Assembly: GCF_000585375.1 (NCBI RefSeq)
Contig: NZ_KK073874.1
Location: 5,600,067-5,664,066, forward strand
Direction: 5' to 3'
Source of the DNA: Cryptosporangium arvum DSM 44712
Lineage (GTDB): Bacteria; Actinomycetota; Actinomycetes; Mycobacteriales; Cryptosporangiaceae
DNA: 64,000 bases
Shown: positions 1 to 7,911 of the stretch, piece after piece
Position numbering within the stretch: position 1 is the stretch's first letter
Layout of the letters: every line of letters begins with the position of its first letter
Translations under genes and position numbers: made by a program
Notes under the pieces: model-generated
What the model was told of the DNA's origin: nothing
The model's input: only the letters and a program-made list of their open reading frames with translations
The model's database searches: none

Positions 1-160
1 TCGCGACCGGAGCCGGGTGGAAGTCCCGGCCGCCGCAGTTCGCGCAGGCGTTGCGGCGGTCGAAGTACCGGGCCGCGCAGGACGTGCACTCGGACGCGAC
101 GAGGCGCGGTGGCGGGCCGAGTTCCAGGTAGTCCACGAACGGGATCTGTCGGGTCGTCAT
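1..160 (-). CDS. Zn-ribbon OB-fold (DUF35) protein, partial
   Basis: Only the first 53 residues are in the window; the gene runs off the left edge. It starts at an ATG at 160 that overlaps the stop of the upstream ACAD gene (ATGA). Two CxxC knuckles at residues 25-28 and 39-42 form the rubredoxin-like zinc ribbon that precedes the OB fold in DUF35 proteins. In known systems such proteins partner thiolase-like or MaoC-like enzymes acting on acyl-CoAs, for example in sterol side-chain removal. As the last visible gene of the leftward beta-oxidation unit, it predicts a thiolase or Ltp-type aldolase just outside the window. That neighbour is an inference. Confidence 0.8.
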   Translation of the reverse strand, partial: MTTRQIPFVDYLELGPPPRLVASECTSCAARYFDRRNACANCGGRDFHPAPVA

Positions 161-1140
161 CCGGATCCTTCCGGTCGGGGGTCGAGGAGCGCGGCCGCGA
201 TCGCCGCGCGGTGGGAGCGGGGGGCGCCGAGGACCGGCTCGGCGGCCTTGACCCGGCGGTACCAGAGGTGCAGCGGCTGGTCGGCGTGGATTCCCTCGCC
301 GCCGCCGAGCTGATGGGCCGACGCGGTGACGCGACGGCACCGCTCGGACGCGACGGCCTTGGCCACCGCGGCCGCGCGCCGGATCTCGCCGTCCGGAGCG
401 CCGTCGTCGACCAGCCGGACCGCCCGCTCGACGACGCCGGCGGTCAGCGTGGTGTCGAGCAGCATGTCGGCGCAGCGGTGTCGGACGGCCTGGCGCCGGG
501 CGAGCGGCGGGCGCGCGGTCACCCTCTCGACCGCGTGACGCAACGCCGCCTCGGCCGCCCCCAGCGCATCGGCCGCGAGCGCGATCACCCCACGCGCGAG
601 CGCGGTCTCGAGCGGAGCCGTCCCGAGCGACGTCGCCGGTGCTCCGTCGAGGTGGACCGCGCACGAACGGTCGAGCCCGATCGTGGGGATCGGCTCGAGG
701 CGCACCCCCGGCGCGGCCCGTTCGACCGCGAAGACGCCGGTGCGGGCGACCACCAGCAGGACGTCGGCGCTCGCGGCGTAGGGGACGAAGCACTTCGTGC
801 CGTACAGCCGCCCGCCCTCGGCCCGGGTGGACACGTCGTCGGTGCCGTCGGGCCCGGTGCGGGCGAACGCGTACCGGCGCGCACCGGAGCGCAGCGCGGC
901 CACCTCCTCGTGGGCCCCGAGGGCGGCCAGCACCGCACCGCTCTGCACGAACCCGTTGTGCACCGGTGACGGCACCGCGGCCCCGGCCAACCGGCGGACC
1001 GCGTCCACGGTGGCGCCGAACGACCCGGCGAACAGCCCGCCGCGCACCGCGCCCCGCCACCAGCCGGCGTCGTACCCGGGCTCGTCGGCGGCCAGCGCGA
1101 GCACCGCCGCCGGATCGAGCGCCGGGATGCCCGGCGTCAT
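157..1140 (-). CDS. Acyl-CoA dehydrogenase family protein, short subunit
   Basis: This 327-residue protein has the ACAD C-terminal helical region, including HQLGGGEGIHADQPLHLWYR near residues 275-295, but is short and lacks a clear N-terminal FAD/acyl-CoA-binding signature. It overlaps the preceding 380-residue ACAD by ATGA. Paired long and short ACAD genes of this kind are known from actinobacterial sterol catabolism (FadE26/27, FadE28/29), where they form alpha2beta2 heterotetramers. I infer that it is the non-catalytic or half-site subunit of such a complex with the neighbouring ACAD. The substrate is unknown; the operon suggests a branched or cyclic acyl-CoA. Confidence 0.82.
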   Translation of the reverse strand: MTPGIPALDPAAVLALAADEPGYDAGWWRGAVRGGLFAGSFGATVDAVRRLAGAAVPSPVHNGFVQSGAVLAALGAHEEVAALRSGARRYAFARTGPDGTDDVSTRAEGGRLYGTKCFVPYAASADVLLVVARTGVFAVERAAPGVRLEPIPTIGLDRSCAVHLDGAPATSLGTAPLETALARGVIALAADALGAAEAALRHAVERVTARPPLARRQAVRHRCADMLLDTTLTAGVVERAVRLVDDGAPDGEIRRAAAVAKAVASERCRRVTASAHQLGGGEGIHADQPLHLWYRRVKAAEPVLGAPRSHRAAIAAALLDPRPEGSG

Positions 1141-2279
1141 CGGGGCAGCCCCAGCGCGGTCCCGGCGATCAAGTCACGCAGCACCTCGTTGGCGCCGGCG
1201 CCGATCGTGCCGTGGACGCGTTCGAGGTACTCCCACGCGAACCGGCCGCCCGCGGCCGCGTACGGCGGGGCGGGCGCGTACGGCGGAGCCCAGACCGTGC
1301 CGGCGTGACCGGTGATCTCGGTCGCCGCCTGCGCGAGGCGCTGCAGCAGCTCGGTGCCGGCGATCTTGGCCAGCGGCCCCAGCCCGGGCTCGGCCACCGC
1401 CCGGGCCGCCAGCACGGTCGCGGCCTCGACCTCGATCTCCAGCCCACCGATCGCGTCACGCACGAGCGCGTCGCCGGTGAGCCCGGGCGTCGCGCGGACG
1501 TGCGCCACCAGCAGATCGAGCACGTGCCGGGCGAACCCCAGGTAGAACAGGCCCGACCGCTCGGCCCGCACCGACGCCACGAGCTGCCGCCACGCCCCGC
1601 CCGGCGCGCCGAGGACCGCGGACGCCTCCAACCGGACCCGGTCGAACTCCACCTCGTCGAGCGTCCACCCGTTCATCGTCGGACGCCGCCGCACCCGCAC
1701 CCCCGGCGTTCCCATCTCGACCAGGAACATCGTCATCGTGGTCTCGCCGGTGCGCGCGATCGTCACGCACCAGTCGGCCTTGTGCGCGCCGGTGACGAGC
1801 GTCTTCGTGCCGGTGAGCCGGTAGCCGCCGCCGTCGGGCACCGCGGTCGTCGTGATCGCGCGCAGGTCCGTGCCCGCGCCGGCCTCGGTGTAGGCGACGC
1901 ACATCAGCAGCTCGCCGCTCAGCATCCGGGGCAGGAGCAGGGCCAGCTGGGCCGGGCTGCCGTACTGCAGCACGGGATGGCCCGCGAGGGTCAGCGCGGT
2001 GTCGACGAGCGGCGCGTCCGAGGCCGCCGCCACGTAGTCGAACGCGGCCTGGTGGCGCACGCCGCGCCCCGGCCCGCCGTGCTCGGGCCCCACCGCCGAC
2101 CCCAGCAGCCCCGCCGCACCGGCCCGCCGGGAGAGCGACCGCTCGAACTCCTCGCCGAGCCCGGTGAGGTCCGCCGGGTCCGCGTGCTCGGCGGCCGCGC
2201 CGAGCTCACGCTCGAGAAAGGCACGCACCTCGACGCCGAACGCGGCCGCGTCCTCCCCCAGCGCGGTGGGCGGCATCAC
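1137..2279 (-). CDS. Acyl-CoA dehydrogenase
   Basis: This is a 380-residue ACAD of normal length. The middle beta-domain motif YTEAGAGTDL lies around residue 127 and the C-terminal motif GTIGAGANEVLRDLIAG sits at the end. The start is either the GTG at 2279 (GTGA overlap with the FadD stop) or the ATG one codon later. It should oxidise an acyl-CoA to the 2,3-enoyl-CoA using FAD, in the cytoplasm, passing electrons to ETF. It lies between a FadD ligase and a short ACAD, both overlapping it, so co-translation and a shared complex are likely. Confidence 0.88.
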   Translation of the reverse strand: MMPPTALGEDAAAFGVEVRAFLERELGAAAEHADPADLTGLGEEFERSLSRRAGAAGLLGSAVGPEHGGPGRGVRHQAAFDYVAAASDAPLVDTALTLAGHPVLQYGSPAQLALLLPRMLSGELLMCVAYTEAGAGTDLRAITTTAVPDGGGYRLTGTKTLVTGAHKADWCVTIARTGETTMTMFLVEMGTPGVRVRRRPTMNGWTLDEVEFDRVRLEASAVLGAPGGAWRQLVASVRAERSGLFYLGFARHVLDLLVAHVRATPGLTGDALVRDAIGGLEIEVEAATVLAARAVAEPGLGPLAKIAGTELLQRLAQAATEITGHAGTVWAPPYAPAPPYAAAGGRFAWEYLERVHGTIGAGANEVLRDLIAGTALGLPR

Positions 2280-3901
2280 GCGTCACCCCGGCGGTCCCAG
2301 CCGCGCTCCTCGGCGACCAGGGCACGCAGTTCGTCCTTGCGGACGCGCCCGGTGGTGCTGTTGCGCGGGAACTCGTCGAGGACACGCACGTACCGCGGCA
2401 CCATGAAGGCCGGCAGCCGCCCGTCCAGGAACTCCACGAGCGACGCCGGTGCGAACGCCGGGTCGTTCACCAGCACGGCGGCCAGCAGTTCGTCGTCGCC
2501 CAGACCGGACGGGACCCCGACGGCGACGCACTCGACGACGGCGGGGTGTTCCGCGACGGCGCGCTCGACCTCGAACGAGGAGATGTTCTCGCCGCGGCGG
2601 CGGATCGCGTCCTTCCGCCGGTCGAAGAACGTGTACCAGCCCTCGGGATCCCGCCGGAACAGGTCACCGGTGTGGAACCAGCCGTTGCGCCAGGCCCGCA
2701 CGGTCTCGGCCGGGTCGTTGTGGTAGCCGAGGTTCAGCGCCCACGGCTCCGCGCTCCGCACGATCAGCTCACCGACGGCACCGTCGGGCACGGGGTGATC
2801 GTGCGCGTCGACGAGCCGGATCTCCGGCCACGGGTACGACGTCCGGTCGCGTCCGGTCGCCTCCCACGGCCCGTGGTCCCAGCCGGACGTGATCGGCGCG
2901 CCGACCTCGGTCTGGCCGTAACACGTCGCCACCCGGACCCCGAAGCGCTTCTCGAACGCCTCCATCTCCGGGATCATCGGGCCGAGGATCACGCTGCGCA
3001 GCGGGTTGTCGGCGTCGCGCGGGGTCGCGTCCGCGCCCCACAGCAGCGCGGTCATCGGGCCGACCAGTGCCGCCACCCGCGCGTCGGTCGCCCGCACGTC
3101 GTCCCAGAACGACGTCGCGCTGAACTTGTCGCGGAACACGAACCGGCCGCCGCGCCGCATCGCGTAGGCGAACCCGGAGCGCCCCGAGTTGTGGAACATC
3201 GGCAGCGGGTTGAACAGGCCCTCGCCCGGCGCGAGCGTGTCGTCGGGCACCCAGGACCACATCTGGACCGCCAGTCCCCAGGGTGTGATCACGGCCTTCG
3301 ACGGGCCCGTCGTCCCCGAGGTGAACAGCAGGCTCGCGACGTCCCACACGTCGGGCCCGGCGAACTCCCCCGGCCCGGCCGCGGCCGCGAACTCGTCCGC
3401 CGGGACCAGCCGCAGCTCACCCAACGGCCGCACCTCCTCGCCGGCGAGGTCACCACCGGGCCAGCTCGTCCCGGGGGCACGGCTCGCGTCGGAGTCGTCG
3501 ACGAAGACGACCGTGCGCAGAGCGGGGAGGCCGGGGACGAGCGGGCTGACCCGCTCCCAGAACGCATGGGTCGTGAGCAGGTGGGACGCGTCGGAGAGCG
3601 TGAGCGCGTGACGCAGCATCGCGCCGACGTACGCGGTGTTCAGCGGCACCTCGACCGCGCGCAGCCAGCCCAGCGCGAGCAGCGCCCGGTGCCCGGAGAA
3701 CCCCGGCGGCAGCAGCGTCGCCACGTGCGTGCCCGCGGTCACGCCGAAACGGCTCAACGCCCCGGCCCAGGCCGTCGCCTCCGCGTGCAGTGCCGCGTAC
3801 GTCAGCGACCGGCCGTCCACGTGCGCCGACGCCACCGCGTCGGGCGTCAGCGCGGCCCAGCGCGCGACGGCGTGCGGCGGTAACCCGTTCCGGTCGAGCA
3901 T
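2276..3901 (-). CDS. Acyl-CoA synthetase (AMP-forming, FadD type)
   Basis: This 541-residue ANL-superfamily ligase has the P-loop-like motif LLFTSGTTGPSKAV near residue 190, the A5 motif CYGQTEVGAP near 326, and the A8 hinge region HTGDLFRRDPEGWYTFFDRR before the C-terminal domain. Such enzymes activate a carboxylic acid to its CoA thioester through an acyl-adenylate. It starts at ATG 3901, 8 bases after the upstream ACAD stop, and its own stop overlaps the next ACAD start. It is the probable entry enzyme for the acid degraded by this operon. Confidence 0.9.
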   Translation of the reverse strand: MLDRNGLPPHAVARWAALTPDAVASAHVDGRSLTYAALHAEATAWAGALSRFGVTAGTHVATLLPPGFSGHRALLALGWLRAVEVPLNTAYVGAMLRHALTLSDASHLLTTHAFWERVSPLVPGLPALRTVVFVDDSDASRAPGTSWPGGDLAGEEVRPLGELRLVPADEFAAAAGPGEFAGPDVWDVASLLFTSGTTGPSKAVITPWGLAVQMWSWVPDDTLAPGEGLFNPLPMFHNSGRSGFAYAMRRGGRFVFRDKFSATSFWDDVRATDARVAALVGPMTALLWGADATPRDADNPLRSVILGPMIPEMEAFEKRFGVRVATCYGQTEVGAPITSGWDHGPWEATGRDRTSYPWPEIRLVDAHDHPVPDGAVGELIVRSAEPWALNLGYHNDPAETVRAWRNGWFHTGDLFRRDPEGWYTFFDRRKDAIRRRGENISSFEVERAVAEHPAVVECVAVGVPSGLGDDELLAAVLVNDPAFAPASLVEFLDGRLPAFMVPRYVRVLDEFPRNSTTGRVRKDELRALVAEERGWDRRGDA

Positions 3902-3909
3902 CGACTCTC

Positions 3910-5055
3910 CTAGGTCGCGGGACGGCTTCGGGGCAGCCCCAGCCGACCCGCGGCGACGATCTCGCGCATGATCTCGCTGGTGCCGCCGTAGATCGTGTCG
4001 ACGAGGCTGTTGCGGAACGCGAACTCGACCTCACCGGCCACCGGCGCGTCCGGCGCGCGCTGGTCGAGCACCCCCTCGGGCCCGAGCAGGTCGAGCAGCG
4101 CGGAGTGCTGCCGCTGGGCCGCCTCGCTGGTGTAGAGCTTGGCCATCGAACCCTCGACGCCGGGCAGGCCGCCGTTCCGGGTGATCCACTCGGCCCGCGC
4201 GGTCAGCAGCCGCGCGACCTCCTCGTCGATCCGGAGCCGCGCGAGCGTCCCGGCGGCGCCCGGGTCGCTCAGCAGGTCCGGGCGGTCGGCGACGACGCGG
4301 TCGAGCAGGCCCGGCCGGTGGTTGCCGTTGCGCGTCCCGCGCTCGAAGACCATCGCGATCCGGACGACGTCCCAGCCGCCGTCGACGTCGCCGACGCGGG
4401 CGCCGTCCGGCACCCGGACCCCGGAGTAGAACGTCGCGTTCGTGCGCTGGCCGCCGACCGTGTGCACGGGCTGGATCTCCACGCCCGGCGCGTCCAGCGG
4501 CACCAGGAAGAACGTCAGCCCGCGGTGCTTGGGCGCGGACGTGCGGGTGAGCAGGAAGACGTGGGTGGCGCGGTCGGCGGTGCTGGTGAACATCTTCGCG
4601 CCGTCGATCAGCCAGCCGTCGCCCGCCCGGACGGCGCGGGTGCGTGCGGCGGCCAGGTCCGAGCCGCAGCCCGGCTCGGTGTAGCCGAGCGCGATGATCA
4701 CCTCGCCACGCAGCGCGGCCGGGATCACCGCACGTTTCTGCTCCTCGGTGCCGACCCGCTGGAGGGTCTTGAGCACCATCCAAGTGGTGATCCAGCCGTC
4801 GGACGCGAGGCCGTAGTCGTGGATCTCGTCGAAGACGGCGTCGGCGAAGCGCTCGTCGACGGCCGAACCGCCGTGTTCGGGCGGCCAGCCCGCGGCCAGC
4901 AGGCCCTGGTCGGCGAGGAGCCGGTGCAGCTCGGCGTGGTGGTGGTCGCCGCGGAGACGTTCGTCGGCGACCCACTCCGGGCGGAGGTGCTCCGCGCCCC
5001 AGCGACGGGCGGCGTCCCGGTGCGCGGCGAGGTCGTCGTGCGGGGTGAAGTCCAT
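3910..5055 (-). CDS. Acyl-CoA dehydrogenase
   Basis: This 381-residue ACAD begins MDFTPHDDLAAHRDAARRW. The frame stays open far upstream, but the ATG at 5055 overlaps the previous stop (TGATG) and gives normal ACAD length. Motifs are GYTEPGCGSDLAAARTRAVR near residue 125 and YGGTSEIMREIVAAGRLGLP at the C-terminus, a typical active-site and FAD-contact ending. It is the full-length partner of the short ACAD directly upstream, repeating the long/short pairing seen at 157-2279. It catalyses alpha,beta-dehydrogenation of an acyl-CoA. Confidence 0.9.
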   Translation of the reverse strand: MDFTPHDDLAAHRDAARRWGAEHLRPEWVADERLRGDHHHAELHRLLADQGLLAAGWPPEHGGSAVDERFADAVFDEIHDYGLASDGWITTWMVLKTLQRVGTEEQKRAVIPAALRGEVIIALGYTEPGCGSDLAAARTRAVRAGDGWLIDGAKMFTSTADRATHVFLLTRTSAPKHRGLTFFLVPLDAPGVEIQPVHTVGGQRTNATFYSGVRVPDGARVGDVDGGWDVVRIAMVFERGTRNGNHRPGLLDRVVADRPDLLSDPGAAGTLARLRIDEEVARLLTARAEWITRNGGLPGVEGSMAKLYTSEAAQRQHSALLDLLGPEGVLDQRAPDAPVAGEVEFAFRNSLVDTIYGGTSEIMREIVAAGRLGLPRSRPAT

Positions 5056-6038
5056 CAGAAGACCTCCCGGGCCAGCGCGCGGTAGAGGTCGCGGGGCGCA
5101 CCGAGGGCCAGCGGCCAGGCGGTGGCGCGGCGCCGGTACAGCTGGATGTCGTACTCGAGCGTGTAGCCGTACCCGCCGTGGAACTGGAGCCCGGCCCCGG
5201 CGGTCTCCGCGGCGACGTCCGCCGCGTGCAGAAAGGCCATCAGCGCGAGCGCGTGCCCGTTCCCGGGCGCCGCGTGCTCGCGGTCGAGGGCCCAGGCGGC
5301 CTCGTGGACGAGGAGTTCCGCGCCGTCGCCGGCGGTGGCGGCGTCGGCCAGGCGGTGGGCCACGGTCTGGAACCAGCCGATCGGGACGCCGAAAGCCTGC
5401 CGTGACGTCACGTACTCCACGCTGATCCGCAGGGCCTCGGCGCGCAGTCCGTCCAGGAGCGCGGCGGTGAGCAGGGTCCACTCGGTCACCGCGGTGCGGT
5501 ACGCGTCCCGGGCGCCGGTCGCGAGCACGGTGGCTCCGGCCAGTGGCACGTCCGCGAGCGGCTGGCACCCCAGGTTCGGCGGTGCTCCGCCGGGCGGTGC
5601 GTCCCGCCGGACGACGCACAGGTCCTCTCCCACCAGCACGAGCACCCGCTCCGCCACCGCACCCGCCGGCACCAACCGCGCCAGCGGTGACCCCGCCGGC
5701 AGGGGGCGCAGGGCCAACGTCGGAACGGAGGAGCCGGTGGTGAGCGCGGATCCGGTGCCCGGGTAGCGGGCCAGCAGGCGGGTCGCGGCCCACACCTCGG
5801 CCAGCGGCACCGGCGCGAGCCGCCGCCCGGCCTCGCGCGCCACCACGACCAGGTCGGCGAGCGACGCGCCGCTCACCCCCATCAACGGCACCTCGGCCGC
5901 GACGAGCGTGCGCCACAGCTCGGCGTCGAACCCGAGCGGCTCGGCCGCACGCACCCGCGCGGAGGGCGACTCCTTCGCGAACAGGTCGGCGAAGACCTCG
6001 CGCAGCGTCTCCTGGTCCGCGGTGAGCGTCAGGTCCAT
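5055..6038 (-). CDS. Acyl-CoA dehydrogenase family protein, short subunit
   Basis: This is a 327-residue ACAD-like protein. The N-terminus MDLTLTADQETLREVFADLF matches the start of the ACAD helical domain. The C-terminal half carries FGVPIGWFQTVAHRLAD and HGGYGYTLEYDIQLYRRR. The middle FAD-binding region is degenerate. It overlaps the next ACAD by one base. As in FadE27/FadE29-type pairs it is probably the second subunit of a heteromeric dehydrogenase; this is an inference from size and adjacency. Confidence 0.85.
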   Translation of the reverse strand: MDLTLTADQETLREVFADLFAKESPSARVRAAEPLGFDAELWRTLVAAEVPLMGVSGASLADLVVVAREAGRRLAPVPLAEVWAATRLLARYPGTGSALTTGSSVPTLALRPLPAGSPLARLVPAGAVAERVLVLVGEDLCVVRRDAPPGGAPPNLGCQPLADVPLAGATVLATGARDAYRTAVTEWTLLTAALLDGLRAEALRISVEYVTSRQAFGVPIGWFQTVAHRLADAATAGDGAELLVHEAAWALDREHAAPGNGHALALMAFLHAADVAAETAGAGLQFHGGYGYTLEYDIQLYRRRATAWPLALGAPRDLYRALAREVF

Positions 6039-6042
6039 CTCC

Positions 6043-6852
6043 TCACGCCCCGAACGACGGCGGACGCTTGTCGAGGAACGCCCGGACCGCCTCCCGGTGG
6101 TCGGCGGTCGCGAACGTCAGCGCCTCCATCGCCAGCGACGCGTCGAGCACGCGGTTGACGCGGTCCACCAGCTCGGCGTTGGCGAGCCGCTTGTTGAACT
6201 GGATCGCGACCGCGGGCCCGGCCGCGATCCGCTCCGCGAGCTTCGTCGCCTCGGCCGTCAGTTCCGGCGCCGGGTACACGTGGTTGACCAGCCCGAACGT
6301 CAACGCCTCCTCCGAGGAGAGCAGGTCGCCGGTGAACAGGTACTCCTTGCCCCGGTTGAGCCCCAGCAGCAGCGGCCAGAGCACCGTGCCACCGTCGCCG
6401 GCGACCAGCCCGGCCTTCACGTGCGGGTCCCCGATCCGCGCGCCGTCGGCCATCAGCGTGATGTCGCAGAACAACGCCATCGTGGCGCCGAGTCCCAGCG
6501 CGTCGCCGTTGACGACGGCGATCATCGGCTGCGGGACGCCGAGCTGCCCGCGCACGACGGCGGCGGAGCCGTGCAGCAGCTCGGGATGGCCGTCGGCGTA
6601 GCCGGCGCCGTCCAGGTTCGCCTGCATCCCGCTGAAGTCCGCGCCCACGCAGAACGCCTTGTCGCCGGCCCCGGTGAGCACCACGACCCGGACCTCGCGG
6701 TCGGCGGCGATCCGGGCGAAGAGCGGCGCGATCTCGTCGTGCATCTCCGGGGTGATCGCGTTGCGCCGCTCGGGCCGGTCGAACGTCACCCAGAGGACGC
6801 CGGGCGGCCGTAGCTCGGTCCGGAAGAACTGGAACGCGTAACGGTCGGACAT
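6043..6852 (-). CDS. Enoyl-CoA hydratase/isomerase family protein (crotonase fold)
   Basis: This 269-residue crotonase has the N-terminal FDRPERRNAITPEMHDEI, a CoA-pocket oxyanion region at FCVGADFSGM, and the conserved block MIAVVNGDALGLGATMALFC. Where classical hydratases have a Pro-Glu catalytic pair before the GxxPGxGG turn, this protein reads GDPHVKAGLVAGDGG, so the first catalytic glutamate is replaced by histidine. It may therefore be an isomerase, hydrolase or C-C lyase rather than a standard hydratase. It sits between the oxidoreductase genes and the ACADs with gaps below 10 bases. Confidence 0.85.
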   Translation of the reverse strand: MSDRYAFQFFRTELRPPGVLWVTFDRPERRNAITPEMHDEIAPLFARIAADREVRVVVLTGAGDKAFCVGADFSGMQANLDGAGYADGHPELLHGSAAVVRGQLGVPQPMIAVVNGDALGLGATMALFCDITLMADGARIGDPHVKAGLVAGDGGTVLWPLLLGLNRGKEYLFTGDLLSSEEALTFGLVNHVYPAPELTAEATKLAERIAAGPAVAIQFNKRLANAELVDRVNRVLDASLAMEALTFATADHREAVRAFLDKRPPSFGA

Positions 6853-6861
6853 GAGGACCCC

Positions 6862-7911
6862 TCAGACGGAAGCGGCCAGGCCGGGGACGCCGACCTCGGA
6901 GGCGTAGCGGTCGAGTTCGGCGACGAGAGCGTCCGGCAGCGGTATGCCGTCCCGGCGCCGTTGCGCGGCCCGCGCGTGCTCGAGCTCGCCGGGCACCAGT
7001 ACGCGTGGCACCCCGGCGGCGGGCCTCGACGCGTGCACGTCACGGATCAACGCGTCGACCCGGTTGCGGAAGTCGGGCAGGAACCGTCCCGGGTCGATCG
7101 CCACGAACACGAAGCCCTTGGCGACGCGCTCCGCGCCGTGCGCCGGCGAGCGGGTCCGTTCGGTGCGGCCGAAACTGCTCCCGGTGAGGACGCCCGCGAG
7201 CACCTCGACGAGCATCGCCAGCCCGTATCCCTTGTGCCCGCCGAACCACTGCAGGTGTCGCACCGAGGCCGCCGCGGTGTCGGTGGTCGGGACCCCGTCC
7301 GCGTCGGTCGCCCAGCCCTCCGGGATCGACGGGTCGCCGCGCTTCTGGGCCAGCAGCAGCTTGTTGCCGGCGACGGTCGTCGTCGCGACGTCGAACACGA
7401 TCGTCGGCTCTTCGTCCGTGGGGACCGCATAGGAGAGCGGGTTGGTGGAGAACAGCTGGTCGATCCCGCCGAACGGCGGCACGAACGCGGGGCCGTTCTG
7501 GAAGCACAGGCAGATGCGGCCGGCGCGGGCGACGCGTTCGGTGTAGGCGGCGAGCGCGCCGAGGTGCGTCCCCTCGCGCACCCCGACGACCGCGACGCCG
7601 TGTTCGGCCGACAGCTCGATCGCGTGGTGGACGGCGGCCAGCCCGGCGATCTGCCCGAAGCCGAGGCCGGCGTCGAGCAGCAGCGTCGAGCCGTCCTCGT
7701 GCACGATCCGCGGTTTCGCCGCCGGGTCGATGTGTCCGCTGCGGACCCGCTGGGCGTAGAGGGAGATCAGGTGCGCGCCGTGCGAGTCGACGCCACGCAG
7801 GTCGGCCTCGACCAGCAGGTCCGCGACCGTGTCGGCGTACTCGCGGTTCGCTCCCAGCCCTTCCAGGACGTCGGAGAGCAGCGTGTGGAGCCGTTCGGCG
7901 GTGACGATCAT
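6862..7911 (-). CDS. Malate/L-lactate/ureidoglycolate-type dehydrogenase (LDH2 family)
   Basis: This 349-residue protein starts MIVTAERLHTLLSDVLEGL. It carries the LDH2-family hallmark LLVEADLRGVDSHGAHLISL near residues 31-50, whose histidine is catalytic in the family, and GHKGYGLAMLVEVLAGVLTG in the C-terminal half. Enzymes of this fold use NAD(P) to reduce 2-oxo acids or oxidise 2-hydroxy acids. The start at 7911 overlaps the aldehyde dehydrogenase stop (ATGA). Together with the TPP enzyme and aldehyde dehydrogenase upstream it suggests processing of a 2-oxo or 2-hydroxy acid; the actual substrate cannot be read from sequence. Confidence 0.87.
   Translation of the reverse strand: MIVTAERLHTLLSDVLEGLGANREYADTVADLLVEADLRGVDSHGAHLISLYAQRVRSGHIDPAAKPRIVHEDGSTLLLDAGLGFGQIAGLAAVHHAIELSAEHGVAVVGVREGTHLGALAAYTERVARAGRICLCFQNGPAFVPPFGGIDQLFSTNPLSYAVPTDEEPTIVFDVATTTVAGNKLLLAQKRGDPSIPEGWATDADGVPTTDTAAASVRHLQWFGGHKGYGLAMLVEVLAGVLTGSSFGRTERTRSPAHGAERVAKGFVFVAIDPGRFLPDFRNRVDALIRDVHASRPAAGVPRVLVPGELEHARAAQRRRDGIPLPDALVAELDRYASEVGVPGLAASV

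Noticed and set aside
639-2726. Very long open frame on the plus strand opposite the ACAD and FadD genes
   Set aside because: Arg/Pro-rich shadow translation caused by high GC; the opposite strand encodes clear ACAD and ligase motifs. The same reason removes the other long antisense frames, for example 6961-7932, 27750-30428, 31021-33369, 38254-41451 and 51688-55197.
5056-5916. Long N-terminal extension of the ACAD ending at 3910
   Set aside because: The extension overlaps the short ACAD gene in another frame; the ATG at 5055 gives normal length and a TGATG junction.
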